64,000 nucleotides of DNA from Faucicola osloensis_D (lineage in GTDB: Bacteria > Pseudomonadota > Gammaproteobacteria > Pseudomonadales > Moraxellaceae). The notes beneath the pieces were generated by a model, which was not told where the DNA came from, did no database searches, and saw nothing but the letters and a program-made list of their open reading frames with translations. A program made the translations under genes and the position numbers. Location: assembly GCA_020041925.1 (NCBI GenBank), contig CP083409.1, one strand, 5' to 3'. Below are positions 9,285-18,240 of this stretch, piece after piece. How positions within the stretch are numbered: the first letter of the stretch is position 1; the number at the start of each line of letters is the position of its first letter.

Positions 9285-10805
9285 ATGAATCCTATTATTC
9301 CATTTGCTAGCAATGTGCTCATGCCATTGTTTCCAATGATTTTAATTTCAATCACCACGGTGGTGGTGATGATTGCCATCGCCATGAAGCGTTCAAATTT
9401 TGTGGCAGGCACCCTTAGTGTCATTGGTCTTAATGCCGCCTTGGTTGTTGTGCTCATACAATTATTGGGTGGCAATCCTGATAGCATTTTGCATGGTCTG
9501 TATCAATTATTTACGCCATCACAAGGCTTGATCGCTCCTTTATTTGTGGTGGATAGCTTTGCCCAGTTCAATATGGTGATTATTTTAATCAGCTCATTGG
9601 CGTGTTTTACCTTGGCGTATGGTTACATTGAGGGCTATGGCGACAACAAAGAAGAATTGTATTTGCTAATGCTTATCTCAACATTGGGCGCGCTGTTTAT
9701 GGTATGCGCTGATAACTTAGCCTCTTTCTTTGTCAGCTTAGAGTTATTGTCGGTACCGCTATATGGTATGTTGGCTTATACCTATGCCCGTGGTAAATCG
9801 TTAGAAGCAGGTTTCAAATACCTCATTTTATCGGCGACAGCCTCTGCTACCATGTTGATGGGTATGGCATTAATTTACTCAAACACAGGGACTTTATCCT
9901 TCCGTCAAATTGGTATGGCAATCGTGCCCATGTTTCAAAATGGTATGATTATGCCGATTTTGGTGGTGGGTACGGCATTAATGTTATTTGGTATCGCCTT
10001 TAAACTCTCAGCGGTACCATTTCACACTTGGACGTCGGACGTTTACCAAGGTGCGCCTGCACCTGTGGCGACTTTCTTAGGCAGTGTTTCCAAAGTAGCT
10101 ATGATGGCGTTAGGGTTACGTTTTTTATTGTCGACGGCAACCTTAGCCTTGCCAGCAGTCAATACCTTGATTGTGGTGATTGCCAGTTTATCGATGATTA
10201 TCGGTAACGTACTGGCGCTTCGTCAGCAAAATATAAAACGTCTGTTAGCTTATTCCTCCATTGCGCATATCGGCTATGTGTTAGCTATCATCAGCGCCGT
10301 AAAAGTTGAATCGGCAGGTTTTGTCAGCCTTTACATGGCAGTGTATGCGTTTACCACCATTGGTGCGTTTGGTGTCGTGACTATCATGTCAAGCCCGTAT
10401 AAACGTCAAGGCGAGGCAGAATTGTTTGATAACTTCCAAGGTATTTTTTGGCAACGTCCTGTACTGACCGCTGTATTGACTGTGATGCTGTTGTCACTGG
10501 CAGGTATTCCATTGACCGCAGGCTTTATCAGCAAATTCTTTGCAATTTTTGCTACGGTTTCAGCGCAAAGTTGGTGGCTCACTGCCATGATTATCGTGGG
10601 TAGTGCGATTAGCTTGTATTACTATCTAAATCTTATGGTCACCTTGTTTAGACGTCCCCAAGCAGTGCAGCCGCACGATGCGGTCAATCATTGGGGTGTT
10701 CAAGCAGGCGGTATCATGGTATTGTTGGTGACGCTAGCAGTATTGTACTTCGGTATTTTCCCCGAAACGTTATCAAAAATTATCACGCTAGTTCGTATGT
10801 ATTAA
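9285..10805 (+). CDS. nuoN: NADH-quinone oxidoreductase subunit N
   Basis: Third antiporter-like membrane subunit (ND2 homologue), 506 residues with about fourteen hydrophobic helices. The conserved block FHTWTSDVYQGAPAPV and the Glu-bearing SLELLSVPLYGMLAY helix are present. It begins directly after the nuoM stop, with TGGAGGTAAAATAG supplying the ribosome-binding site within the end of nuoM. It is the last gene of the operon and is followed by an intrinsic terminator, which sets the 3' end of the complex I transcript. Confidence 0.97.
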   Translation: MNPIIPFASNVLMPLFPMILISITTVVVMIAIAMKRSNFVAGTLSVIGLNAALVVVLIQLLGGNPDSILHGLYQLFTPSQGLIAPLFVVDSFAQFNMVIILISSLACFTLAYGYIEGYGDNKEELYLLMLISTLGALFMVCADNLASFFVSLELLSVPLYGMLAYTYARGKSLEAGFKYLILSATASATMLMGMALIYSNTGTLSFRQIGMAIVPMFQNGMIMPILVVGTALMLFGIAFKLSAVPFHTWTSDVYQGAPAPVATFLGSVSKVAMMALGLRFLLSTATLALPAVNTLIVVIASLSMIIGNVLALRQQNIKRLLAYSSIAHIGYVLAIISAVKVESAGFVSLYMAVYAFTTIGAFGVVTIMSSPYKRQGEAELFDNFQGIFWQRPVLTAVLTVMLLSLAGIPLTAGFISKFFAIFATVSAQSWWLTAMIIVGSAISLYYYLNLMVTLFRRPQAVQPHDAVNHWGVQAGGIMVLLVTLAVLYFGIFPETLSKIITLVRMY

Positions 10806-10826
10806 TCCAATTTTAAGACTGCGACA

Positions 10827-10866
10827 TAAAAAAGCGTATCTTAGCTCATTAAGGTACGCTTTTTTG
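10827..10866 (+). terminator. Intrinsic terminator of the nuo operon
   Basis: Hairpin with arms AAAAAAGCGTA-C/TCTT and AAGGTACGCTTTTTT, loop around TAGCTCATT, ending in a T-run, 22 bases after the nuoN stop. The A-run on one side and T-run on the other mean it could also stop minus-strand transcription. The same AAAAAAGCGTATC arm recurs in the terminator at 25689. Confidence 0.85.
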
Positions 10867-10900
10867 TTTATAATGATGCAAAAAAAATGGTCAAGATAAC

Positions 10901-11740
10901 ATGTCAGATGATAAAAGTATTCGCGTTAAAGTGATTGAAGTGACCCGTTGGGCACCCACTTTACTAAGTTTCAAAGTCACGCGTCCCGATGGCTTTAAAT
11001 TTACCGCAGGGCAATTTGTTAGGCTCGGTATCCATGGTAAAGATTTGCAATATTTTGCACAAAACCATGAGACCAAGTTAACAACTTCTGAGACGCAAGG
11101 TCAGCTCGTTGACCTTAATGGCTATGTGTTTCGCGCGTATTCTGTCGCATCTTCACCCTATGATGAATTTATTGAATTTTTCTCGGTGGTTATTCCTGAG
11201 GGGGAATTTACCAGTAAGGTTAATCATATCCAAGTGGGCGATAGTTTATTGCTCAATACCACACCATTTGGCTATTTGACCTTAGCCCGCTACCAGTTAC
11301 CCCTGCCCAATGATTTGTGGTTGCTGGCAACAGGCACGGGTTTAGCACCATTTTTATCGATTTTAAAGACCATTGATGTATGGCAGCAATATCAGCGCAT
11401 TATTTTGGTGTACAGCGCACGCACCTCGCAAGAGCTTGCTTATCAAGCAGAGATTGGGTCGATTAAGTCAATCTATGGCGACAATGGGGCGGCGTTTGTA
11501 TTCTTGCCTATTGTCACGCGGGAAGCGGATTATGCCGGGGAAAAAGCGCGGATTCCTAACTTGATAGTGTCGGGCAAGTTAACCCAATTGGTAGGGCAAA
11601 AACTGGATAAAGAGTGCAGTCACGTGATGGTGTGTGGTAATCCACAAATGGTCGAAGATACCAAAGAAGCCTTAAAATCGATTGGATTGACCATGAATCG
11701 CCGCGGCGAAGGCAATATCGCCGTTGAAAATTATTGGTAA
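10901..11740 (+). CDS. fpr: Ferredoxin/flavodoxin-NADP+ reductase
   Basis: FAD-dependent reductase of 279 residues that moves electrons between NADPH and ferredoxin or flavodoxin in the cytoplasm. FAD-binding RAYSVASSPYDE (RxYSxAS) lies near residue 82 and the NADP-binding GTGLAPFLSIL follows about 65 residues later; CGNPQMVEDT near the C-terminus is also a family motif. It ends in an aromatic residue (ENYW), as in bacterial FNRs. It is about 20 residues longer than the usual 258 because of a polar loop (about residues 48-75) before the FAD motif. It stands alone after the nuo terminator. Confidence 0.9.
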   Translation: MSDDKSIRVKVIEVTRWAPTLLSFKVTRPDGFKFTAGQFVRLGIHGKDLQYFAQNHETKLTTSETQGQLVDLNGYVFRAYSVASSPYDEFIEFFSVVIPEGEFTSKVNHIQVGDSLLLNTTPFGYLTLARYQLPLPNDLWLLATGTGLAPFLSILKTIDVWQQYQRIILVYSARTSQELAYQAEIGSIKSIYGDNGAAFVFLPIVTREADYAGEKARIPNLIVSGKLTQLVGQKLDKECSHVMVCGNPQMVEDTKEALKSIGLTMNRRGEGNIAVENYW

Positions 11741-11829
11741 GCACCTCGTTAATTGGCAAAGCACAATCGGTAAAAAAAATTGGTGAAACAAAAGCGGTAA
11801 AGGATGAGGGTTGATACCCATGAAAAATA

Positions 11830-12546
11830 CTAAGCCGCTTTTGTTGCGTTATTGGTCACTGCAGGATTATCCGCTTCGGTAATCAACTGGTCGCTACTAC
11901 CTATATTGAGAATTTCACCGACGTTGGCATTGGCTCTCAGCAGTAGTTGCTGTTCAGCAAGATAGCCATGATTCACCTGCACCTTGCGCAGCGTCGCCAT
12001 GATTTTCTCGTTTTTCTTCAGCCAGCGACCAATATCAAGATACAAGATATCATCTTTTTGGTGCACCAAATTGATTTTCTCCAAAATCATGCCGAGCGGG
12101 TCTTTTTTTAACACCCGTTTAAAAAACCAAAGCGCCGCACGAATCGCTTTTGATTTTAGATACGAATCTGAATACAAGGCAATGACATCGGTGTCAGTCA
12201 ATTGCTGAAATACCAAGCGTTGGCGATAACGGTCAAATTGGGCATGCACCACACCTAAATTGACAGCAAGGTCAGCGTAGATGCCATTATAGTTGACCGT
12301 TGCATACAGTCGAAGCCAGCCTTCATGAATCTCCAGATGCATACTCAATATCGCTTTGACTTTTTCAACCACAAATTTTTGAATGGCATCGTTTAGCTGT
12401 TTTTCGGTGGCGGGTACGATAAACTCTTGACCGGCAAAATCTTCGATTTTTTCATACCACGTTTGCGATTTTTGCACCAGCTCACGTGCGATTTCTTCAG
12501 AATGGGTGGCAAAAAATTCATCCAGTTGCGTTTTGCTTGTTATCAC
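11830..12546 (-). CDS. Conserved-looking hypothetical protein
   Basis: I do not recognise a named family in this 238-residue protein. It has no signal peptide or membrane helix. It is rich in charged and aromatic residues, with an N-terminal helical region (DEFFATHSEEIARELVQKS), a middle part with alternating hydrophobics suggesting beta strands (HEGWLRLYATVNYNGIYADL), and a KxLKKDPLGMI segment. Codon use looks like its neighbours, so it is probably a real gene. It is convergent with fpr (90 bases between stops) and divergent from the tonB-like gene. Confidence 0.65.
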   Translation of the reverse strand: MITSKTQLDEFFATHSEEIARELVQKSQTWYEKIEDFAGQEFIVPATEKQLNDAIQKFVVEKVKAILSMHLEIHEGWLRLYATVNYNGIYADLAVNLGVVHAQFDRYRQRLVFQQLTDTDVIALYSDSYLKSKAIRAALWFFKRVLKKDPLGMILEKINLVHQKDDILYLDIGRWLKKNEKIMATLRKVQVNHGYLAEQQLLLRANANVGEILNIGSSDQLITEADNPAVTNNATKAA

Positions 12547-12903
12547 TATCGTTTCTCAGTTTTTATATTTATATTGAAAGCTATTATTGTAGTCAGTTTT
12601 TGGGCATTGTAAAGTTGCTAATCATAAAGTTGCTAATCATAAAGTCACTAATCATAAAGTCACTGACCCGTCTACAAAAAATCTTGTACCATTAATTGGT
12701 AAACATTGCTTGCTACTTATTTCTTGCTACTTATTGATTGCTAACCACTGATTGCTACTGGCGTATGAATTTAGCTTTAGCCAATGTTTGATTTAATCTA
12801 TAATATCTGCGCGTTATAATACATGAGTGATTTGTATTTTTTTAGCAAGGTTGTAGTGGTAGTTTCCTAGTGATAGCGTCCTAATCGTTCAAAGGGTTAT
12901 AGT
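12547..12903. other. Intergenic region with short tandem repeats and possible tonB promoter
   Basis: 357 bases between divergent genes. It holds the 15-bp repeat array at 12611-12670, a second duplication (TTGCTACTTATT at 12710 and 12724), and two TATAAT hexamers at 12799-12804 and 12815-12820 that could be -10 elements for the plus-strand tonB-like gene. No good -35 is paired with either, so the promoter call is weak. A ribosome-binding AAAGGG is at 12891-12896. Confidence 0.5.
12611..12670. repeat. 15-bp tandem repeat, about 3.7 copies
   Basis: AAAGTTGCTAATCAT at 12611 and 12626, AAAGTCACTAATCAT at 12641, and a decaying fourth copy AAAGTCACTGACCCG at 12656. Copies 1 and 2 are identical and 3 differs by two bases, so the array expanded recently. 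It lies between the divergent genes at 11830-12546 and 12904-13818. Confidence 0.9.
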
Positions 12904-13818
12904 TTGGTGTATAGTAAAGACAGTCACCGTGATGTTTTTCAAAAGTTAATGCCACATACTGCGCCTTGCAAAGACAGCGTCATGCTATTTGCTACCATTA
13001 CGGCGGTGGCAATTCATGCGGCTGTTATTTTTGGCATCCAATTTGAAGATAAAAGCTCACCAACCGCAGCAGTGCAAGAAGTCACCACGGTGTTGACCGA
13101 AAATCTGCAAAAGAATGAAAAAGCCGATTTTATCGCCAATGCCGGCCAGCAAGGTGGTGGTGAGTCCAACGAAAAGCTACGGCTTGAAAATAATACTATG
13201 AGTCCCTTAGAAGACGAAGCAATCAATGACACCGATGATATCGTGAGTCAAGAACGCCAAACGCGTCAACAAGCGTTTCAAGAAAGTTATCTACGTACCA
13301 CGTTAAGCTTTGAAAAAATCCGCAGAGAAAATAATAATAAAAAACAAGATGATAGCGAAAATCTAGCCGCGCAAGAACAGCGGGTACAGGCACAAATTGC
13401 CACTCTTGAAACCAAAATCAGCAGTAATCGCCAATTACTAGCCAAAAAATCTGCGGTCAAAACTATCAGCAGTAACTCCACCACCACGGGTGAAGCCGCG
13501 CGCTATATCGAGAATTTTCGCCAACAAGCCTACCATATTGGCAACCAGCAATATCCGCAAGAAGCCCGCGCCAAAGGCATCAAAGGCGATGTCATGCTGA
13601 TGGTGATTATCGAGCCTAACGGGCAAGTCAAATCCATCAAGGTCTTACAGTCATCAGGCGCTACCATCTTGGATGAAGCAGCAAAAAATTCGGTGCGTAA
13701 AGCCGCGCCATTTGGTAAATTCTCAAAGCAAATGCAAGATTATTTGGAGCTGCGTATTATCCGTACTTGGCGATTTGGTGATACCTTAACCGTTGATGAC
13801 CAAAACCCCGCAATTTAA
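12904..13818 (+). CDS. TonB-like energy transducer / TonB C-terminal domain protein
   Basis: 304-residue inner-membrane protein. One hydrophobic helix near residues 27-44 (MLFATITAVAIHAAVIFGI) is followed by a charged, coiled-coil-prone region (about 105-175, many Q/E/R/K) and a C-terminal TonB domain (about 205-285) with YPQEARAKGIKGDVMLMVII, PNGQVKSIKVLQSSG and the ILDEAA segment. It should transmit proton-motive force to outer-membrane receptors, but no exbB/exbD lies nearby and the linker is not proline-rich as in classical TonB. Start is uncertain: TTG 12904, GTG 12907 (10 bases after AAAGGG) or ATG 12949. Confidence 0.8.
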   Translation: MVYSKDSHRDVFQKLMPHTAPCKDSVMLFATITAVAIHAAVIFGIQFEDKSSPTAAVQEVTTVLTENLQKNEKADFIANAGQQGGGESNEKLRLENNTMSPLEDEAINDTDDIVSQERQTRQQAFQESYLRTTLSFEKIRRENNNKKQDDSENLAAQEQRVQAQIATLETKISSNRQLLAKKSAVKTISSNSTTTGEAARYIENFRQQAYHIGNQQYPQEARAKGIKGDVMLMVIIEPNGQVKSIKVLQSSGATILDEAAKNSVRKAAPFGKFSKQMQDYLELRIIRTWRFGDTLTVDDQNPAI

Positions 13819-13848
13819 CTTTTCACTAACTATGCTAAAGGCTATCCT

Positions 13849-14553
13849 ATGTCAACCGTACTACACAAAGAATTGGCGCTATTTGACCTCGATAACACCC
13901 TCATCGATACCGATAGTGACTATATGTGGGGCGAATTTTTGGTCAAACATAATCTGGTAGAAGAATCGCTGTATCGTGCTAAAAATCGGGAGTTTTATGA
14001 GCACTATATTGCAGGGACGCTCGATGCGGTCGTCTATAATGAGTTTGTGGCAAGCTTTTTAAAACAGCATACCTTGACCCAGTTACATGAATGGCGTGAG
14101 CAATATTTGCAAGATGAAATCGCGCCGAAAGTGCGTCCAAAAGCGGTTAACGCTATCCAGTCACATTTACAAGCAGGGCACGATGTAGTAGTGATTTCCG
14201 CCACCAATGCCTTTGTGGTCAAAGCGATTGCTAACAAATTATTTTTGGTAGAGGAAGATAATATTTTAGCCACTGAGCTTGAAGTCACCGAGCAGGGATA
14301 CACGGGTAAAGTCGCAGGACAGCCAAACTTTAAAGAAGGCAAAATCATGCATTTAAAAAATTGGATTGCTCAAAAAAACGCGCAAGGCATTACTTATACC
14401 AAAACTTATGCCTATTCGGATTCAAAAAATGATTTGCCGCTATTAGAATGGGCGGATGTAGCGATTGCAGTCTGCCCCGATGATACCCTACACGCGCATG
14501 CCTTAGCGCATCATTGGGCAGTGGAAGATTGGTCGATGAAAGCGCAGGCTTAG
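13849..14553 (+). CDS. HAD-superfamily (HAD-IB) phosphohydrolase
   Basis: 234-residue cytoplasmic phosphatase of the SerB-like HAD-IB group. Motif I is DLDNTLIDTDS (catalytic Asp and the acid/base Asp), motif II is VVISATNAFV (Ser/Thr), motif III is the Lys in NFKEGK, and motif IV is YSDSKNDLPLL. A helical cap lies between motifs I and II. Substrate cannot be told from sequence: related proteins are annotated as phosphoserine or histidinol phosphatases. It follows the TonB-like gene by 30 bases with AAAGG before the ATG, so the two may be co-transcribed. Confidence 0.85.
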   Translation: MSTVLHKELALFDLDNTLIDTDSDYMWGEFLVKHNLVEESLYRAKNREFYEHYIAGTLDAVVYNEFVASFLKQHTLTQLHEWREQYLQDEIAPKVRPKAVNAIQSHLQAGHDVVVISATNAFVVKAIANKLFLVEEDNILATELEVTEQGYTGKVAGQPNFKEGKIMHLKNWIAQKNAQGITYTKTYAYSDSKNDLPLLEWADVAIAVCPDDTLHAHALAHHWAVEDWSMKAQA

Positions 14554-14591
14554 TGGGCGACGGCTGAGATGAATCCAGTGACAGATTCAGG

Positions 14592-14597
14592 TATAAT
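14592..14597 (+). promoter_or_regulatory. Possible -10 element for prfB
   Basis: A perfect TATAAT (in GGTATAATGG) lies 38 bases before the prfB ATG, just after the end of the HAD gene. No convincing -35 is seen 16-18 bases upstream, so this is a tentative promoter. Confidence 0.4.
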
Positions 14598-14635
14598 GGC
14601 GCATTTTTCATAGAAACACGTTAAGGTAACCACGC

Positions 14636-15731
14636 ATGGAAATCAACCCGTATTTAGAGCATATCAAAGACTTAACTGACCGTGGCAACCAGCTTCGGGG
14701 GTATCTTTGACATCGAAGCCAAGCAAGAGCGTTTGGAAGAAGTCAATTTAGAGCTTGAAAACCCAGAATTGTGGAACGACCCAGAGCGTGCCACCAAAAT
14801 CAGTAAAGAAAAATCGCAGCTTGATAATGTCATTGGCGTGATTACCGCTTTAGATGACAAGTTAGAAGATGCCAAAGCCATGATTGACTTAGCGGTGGAA
14901 GCCGATGATGCGACCTTATTGGCAGACGTACAAGCGGAACTCGATGAGGCCGAAGCCAAAGTCGCAGATTTAGAGTTTAAGCGTATGTTTAGCGGTGAGA
15001 TGGATGGCAACAATTGCTATGTTGATATCCAGTCAGGCTCAGGCGGTACCGAAGCACAAGACTGGGCAGAGATGCTACTGCGGATGTATTTGCGCTGGTG
15101 TGAATCACATGGCTTTAAAGCCGACATCATGGAACTATCAGCAGGTGGTGTCGCAGGGATTAAAAGCGCATCGATACATGTCAAAGGTGACTATGCGTTT
15201 GGCTGGTTACGTACCGAAATCGGCGTGCATCGTTTGGTGAGAAAATCACCGTTTGATAGCAACAACGGTCGCCACACGTCGTTTGCGGCGGTGTTTGTAT
15301 CGCCTGAAATTGATGATAATATCGAGATTGATATCAACCCTGCCGATTTACGCATCGATACTTATCGCTCAAGCGGTGCCGGCGGTCAGCACGTTAACAC
15401 CACTGACTCTGCGGTACGTATCACTCACCAACCGACAGGCATTGTGGTCGCGTGTCAAAATGAACGTAGCCAACATGCCAACAAAGACACGGCAATGAAA
15501 ATGCTACGCGCCAAACTGTACGAGCGTGAAATGATGCAGCGTATGGAAAAGCAACAAGCGCTAGAAGAAACCAAGTCGGATATCGGTTGGGGGAGTCAAA
15601 TTCGCTCGTATGTGCTCGATGACTCGCGGATTAAGGATTTGCGTACAGGGGTGGAAACTTCCAATACCCAAGCGGTGCTGGATGGTGATTTGGATAAATT
15701 TATCGAAGCGAGCCTAAAAGCAGGGCTTTGA
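14636..15731 (+). CDS. prfB: Peptide chain release factor 2 (programmed +1 frameshift)
   Basis: RF2, which terminates translation at UGA and UAA. Translation starts at ATG 14636 (MEINPYLEHIKDLTDRG), runs 24 codons to an in-frame TGA at 14708-14710, and must shift +1 at CTT-TGA-C to continue from GAC 14709, giving 364 residues (E. coli RF2: 365). The shift signal CGGGGGTATCTTTGAC contains the internal Shine-Dalgarno-like G-run and the slippery CTT-T, as in E. coli, and provides autoregulation by RF2 level. The SPF recognition tripeptide (VRKSPFDSNN) and catalytic GGQ (SSGAGGQHVN) are intact; the residue four before the GGQ motif is Ser, not the Thr known from E. coli K-12. Confidence 0.97.
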
Positions 15732-15792
15732 TTTAACTGCATTGGCCACAATAACCCATTGCTAATTTATCCGCACTTGCTAAAATTAGAGG

Positions 15793-15822
15793 GTCAATTT
15801 TTTAGTTGACGCGCTTTTTTTT
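15793..15822 (+). terminator. Weak terminator after prfB
   Basis: GTCAA and TTGAC arms around a T-rich loop, followed by GCGC and eight T residues, 60 bases after the prfB stop. The stem is only five base pairs, so termination may be partial. Confidence 0.4.
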
Positions 15823-15836
15823 CATAAGGATTTGAT

Positions 15837-16373
15837 ATGCTGTACCAATGGCAAGACAAAAAACCCACTTATCAGGCACCCTTCACAGGCTGGGTCGCAG
15901 ACTCGGCTGAAATCATCGGCGATGTGCATTTAGCTGATAACGTCAGTGTGTGGTTTGGCGCGGTGATACGCGCGGACAATGCGCCGATTTATTTGGGCAA
16001 AAATAGTAATGTGCAAGAGAACAGTGTGATACACACCGATGAGGGTATCGCCGTCACCATTGGCGAAGGCGTGACGATTGGGCATTTGGCGATGCTACAC
16101 GGCTGCACTGTTGGTGATAATAGCTTGATTGGTATCGGTGCGATTGTGCTCAATAATGCCCAAATCGGCAAAAATTGCATCATCGGTGCCAATGCGCTTG
16201 TCACCGAAAATATGCAAATCCCAGATAATTCCATTGTGATGGGTAGCCCAGCTAAAGTTGTCAAAACCTTGCCGCAAGCGCGCGAAGTTATGCTTCAACA
16301 ATCAGCTTTACATTATGTTGATAAAGCCCATGCTGTTAAAGCAGGGCTTAAAGCCCTAGCGATTGAGTATTAA
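15837..16373 (+). CDS. Gamma-class carbonic anhydrase-like hexapeptide-repeat protein (YrdA/PaaY group)
   Basis: 178-residue left-handed beta-helix protein. Repeated hexapeptides of the [LIV]-G-x4 kind run from about residue 28 to 140 (IIGDVHLADN, VTIGEGVTIG, LIGIGAIVLNNAQIG, IIGANALV). The three His metal ligands of the gamma carbonic anhydrase family fit VIHTD, GHLAMLHG. The conserved MGSPAKVVK turn follows, then a C-terminal helix. Family members form trimers; whether this one hydrates CO2 or acts on a thioester is not knowable here. AAGGA sits 8 bases before the ATG. Confidence 0.85.
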   Translation: MLYQWQDKKPTYQAPFTGWVADSAEIIGDVHLADNVSVWFGAVIRADNAPIYLGKNSNVQENSVIHTDEGIAVTIGEGVTIGHLAMLHGCTVGDNSLIGIGAIVLNNAQIGKNCIIGANALVTENMQIPDNSIVMGSPAKVVKTLPQAREVMLQQSALHYVDKAHAVKAGLKALAIEY

Positions 16374-16400
16374 GTTTTTTGCGTATTAAGTTGTTATAAT

Positions 16401-16424
16401 AGTAATTCAGTAATTCAGTAATTC
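16401..16424. repeat. 8-bp tandem repeat, three copies
   Basis: AGTAATTC at 16401, 16409 and 16417, perfect copies, between the carbonic anhydrase-like gene and its terminator. Confidence 0.85.
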
Positions 16425-16440
16425 AAAAAAAATTAGACCA

Positions 16441-16475
16441 AAAAAAAGGATAGTCACTTTACTATCCTTTTTTTA
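16441..16475. terminator. Bidirectional intrinsic terminator
   Basis: AAAAAAAGGATAGT and ACTATCCTTTTTTT arms with a short CACTTT loop between two convergent genes (stops at 16373 and 16488). It can serve the carbonic anhydrase-like gene on the plus strand and fimV-C on the minus strand. Confidence 0.9.
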
Positions 16476-16487
16476 TGCAATACATGA

Positions 16488-18095
16488 TTAAGCAATACGT
16501 TGTCTTAACGCTGCAGCACGTTCTACCAATATCGTGTTGTTGCTGTCTTTGACTTCATCAAGCAAGCGTCTGGCACTGTCGTATTCCCCTAAATTCACAT
16601 ACTGTTCTGCCAAATCTACGTTTAACGTATCCGTGTCGATATCCTTAATCACATCGAGTATCGCTGATAAATCTTCAACGACTGGTGCCGTTGTTGGGCT
16701 TCCCTCATCTGCTATCGATATCGTTTCAAGACTAGCGGTTGGGGTCGTAGTTGTCTGATTAGTTGCTTGAGTAGCTGCATCATCAAAAGACAAATCAATC
16801 AAGTCATCCGATGGGGTAGGCTCAGTGACCAAGACATTTGACGTAGCGTCTTGCGCTTTGGTCGTGTCATCGTCTAGCGCAAAATCAAACATATCATCTG
16901 AGATCAGTAGCGAATCAGATTGGCTAGGGGCGCTAACTTCTGCCAAGTCAACAACAGGCTCAGCGACCGATGGGGTAACAGGTGTGGCTAATGTGGTTGC
17001 TTCTGCTTGGAGTAGTAATTCATCATCCAAATCAAACGATGCAATATCTGTGGCTTCATCACTTGCAACCGGTACAGAAGTTGCTGCATCGGAAAATAGA
17101 TTGCTAGATGCTTTGGTATCTGACGCGTCAAAGATTAAGTCGGCTTCTGTAGTAGCGTCATTGGTTGGAGTAACCGCTGGCTCAGCGTTCAACTCAAAGT
17201 CGAAATCAAAATCATCTGCGATATTGTTGTCAGCGCTCGGTGCAGCCGTTGGGGTAGTTATCATTGGTTCTACAGCAGTAGCGGTAGGTGTTGATTGCGT
17301 TTCTGGTAAACTAAAGTCAAAATCAAAATCGCTGTCGCTAATAGCCTCGTTATTGACGTTACTTGCCAAAGTGGTGGTTACAGGTTCATCTATCGGCGCA
17401 AAAATTTCGGTAGGCGATTGTAGGGCAGGGGCAGTGACAGTCTCAGCGGTCGCGGGCTCTTTGCTAGGCAGATCAAAATTAAAATCGTCAAAAGTTAACT
17501 CATTTGATTGTGATTGCGCCGCTGTATTCTCGGTAGTAGGCTCAGTTGCAGGCGGGACAGGTGCAATTTTGGTTTCAGGCACATCGAGTGCAAAGTCAAA
17601 ATCTAATTCATTATCGGCATCGTTGCTAGCACCATTAGCTAGGGTTGCTGGCTGTGCCACTTCAGTCACACTCGGCATGGCAACCTGTAAATGGCTATTG
17701 ACAGCTGGCTTATCACTGTCTTGTTTAAAGCCTGGCAGATCAAAATCAAGTCCATCTGATTCAACAGCTTCAGGGGTATGGGTCATCGCAGTGCTGCGTG
17801 CAGTTATCGATTGTTCTTCATCTACCAGCATTTTTAAGTTATTGGCTTGGGTGGTGAGATTGAGGGTTTGAACAGTCTGCAAAGTCGTTTGCGGTAGGTC
17901 AGCGGTAGCTGGGCTTGGCATCTGCGATTGACGTTGCAGTTCTAGTTCGCGCTGCTGCTCAGCTAAGGTTTTTGGACGTTTGACTTGGGTCTGAGTATCA
18001 ACTTTTGTCTGGCTTTTACCTTTTTTCATCAAGAAAACGCCAGCAACGATTACCAAAATCACCACTGCTGCGATACCTATCATTATCGGATCCAT
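16488..18095 (-). CDS. FimV C-terminal protein (membrane anchor, acidic region, FimV C-domain)
   Basis: 535-residue protein corresponding to the second half of FimV/HubP, the polar organiser that supports type IV pili and chemosensory systems. It begins directly with a membrane helix (MIGIAAVVILVIVAGVFLM, residues 4-22), then has a long acidic, Ala/Thr/Pro-rich cytoplasmic region with repeated DFDFDF-type blocks, and ends with the compact FimV C-terminal domain (VDLAEQYVNLGEYDSARRLL, about 490-510). No signal peptide or LysM is present; those lie in the separate upstream gene. The gap between the two is 145 bases, and this gene has its own start. Confidence 0.8.
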   Translation of the reverse strand: MDPIMIGIAAVVILVIVAGVFLMKKGKSQTKVDTQTQVKRPKTLAEQQRELELQRQSQMPSPATADLPQTTLQTVQTLNLTTQANNLKMLVDEEQSITARSTAMTHTPEAVESDGLDFDLPGFKQDSDKPAVNSHLQVAMPSVTEVAQPATLANGASNDADNELDFDFALDVPETKIAPVPPATEPTTENTAAQSQSNELTFDDFNFDLPSKEPATAETVTAPALQSPTEIFAPIDEPVTTTLASNVNNEAISDSDFDFDFSLPETQSTPTATAVEPMITTPTAAPSADNNIADDFDFDFELNAEPAVTPTNDATTEADLIFDASDTKASSNLFSDAATSVPVASDEATDIASFDLDDELLLQAEATTLATPVTPSVAEPVVDLAEVSAPSQSDSLLISDDMFDFALDDDTTKAQDATSNVLVTEPTPSDDLIDLSFDDAATQATNQTTTTPTASLETISIADEGSPTTAPVVEDLSAILDVIKDIDTDTLNVDLAEQYVNLGEYDSARRLLDEVKDSNNTILVERAAALRQRIA

Positions 18096-18240
18096 CTTTC
18101 ACCTCATCGTTACGGTAGATAGTTATCATTAGGGCATAGCAAGATATAAGCTACCGCTTTATGCGACTAATGAATCACCACAAATTTGTTGTACGGTATG
18201 AAATGACACAGCACACAGGCAATATCATCCACGCGCTGTA

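Noticed and set aside
12427..12695. Short plus-strand open frames across 12427-12695
   Set aside because: The ILK-repeat ends are translations of the 15-bp tandem repeat; no ribosome-binding site.
14708..14710. Nonsense mutation in prfB
   Set aside because: The TGA is the programmed frameshift site, with the G-run and CTT slippery codon at the proper spacing.
16825..17871. 348-codon open frame on the plus strand opposite the FimV C-terminal gene
   Set aside because: It is a Ser/Ala/Lys-rich mirror of the repetitive acidic coding sequence on the other strand, with no ribosome-binding site and no family resemblance.
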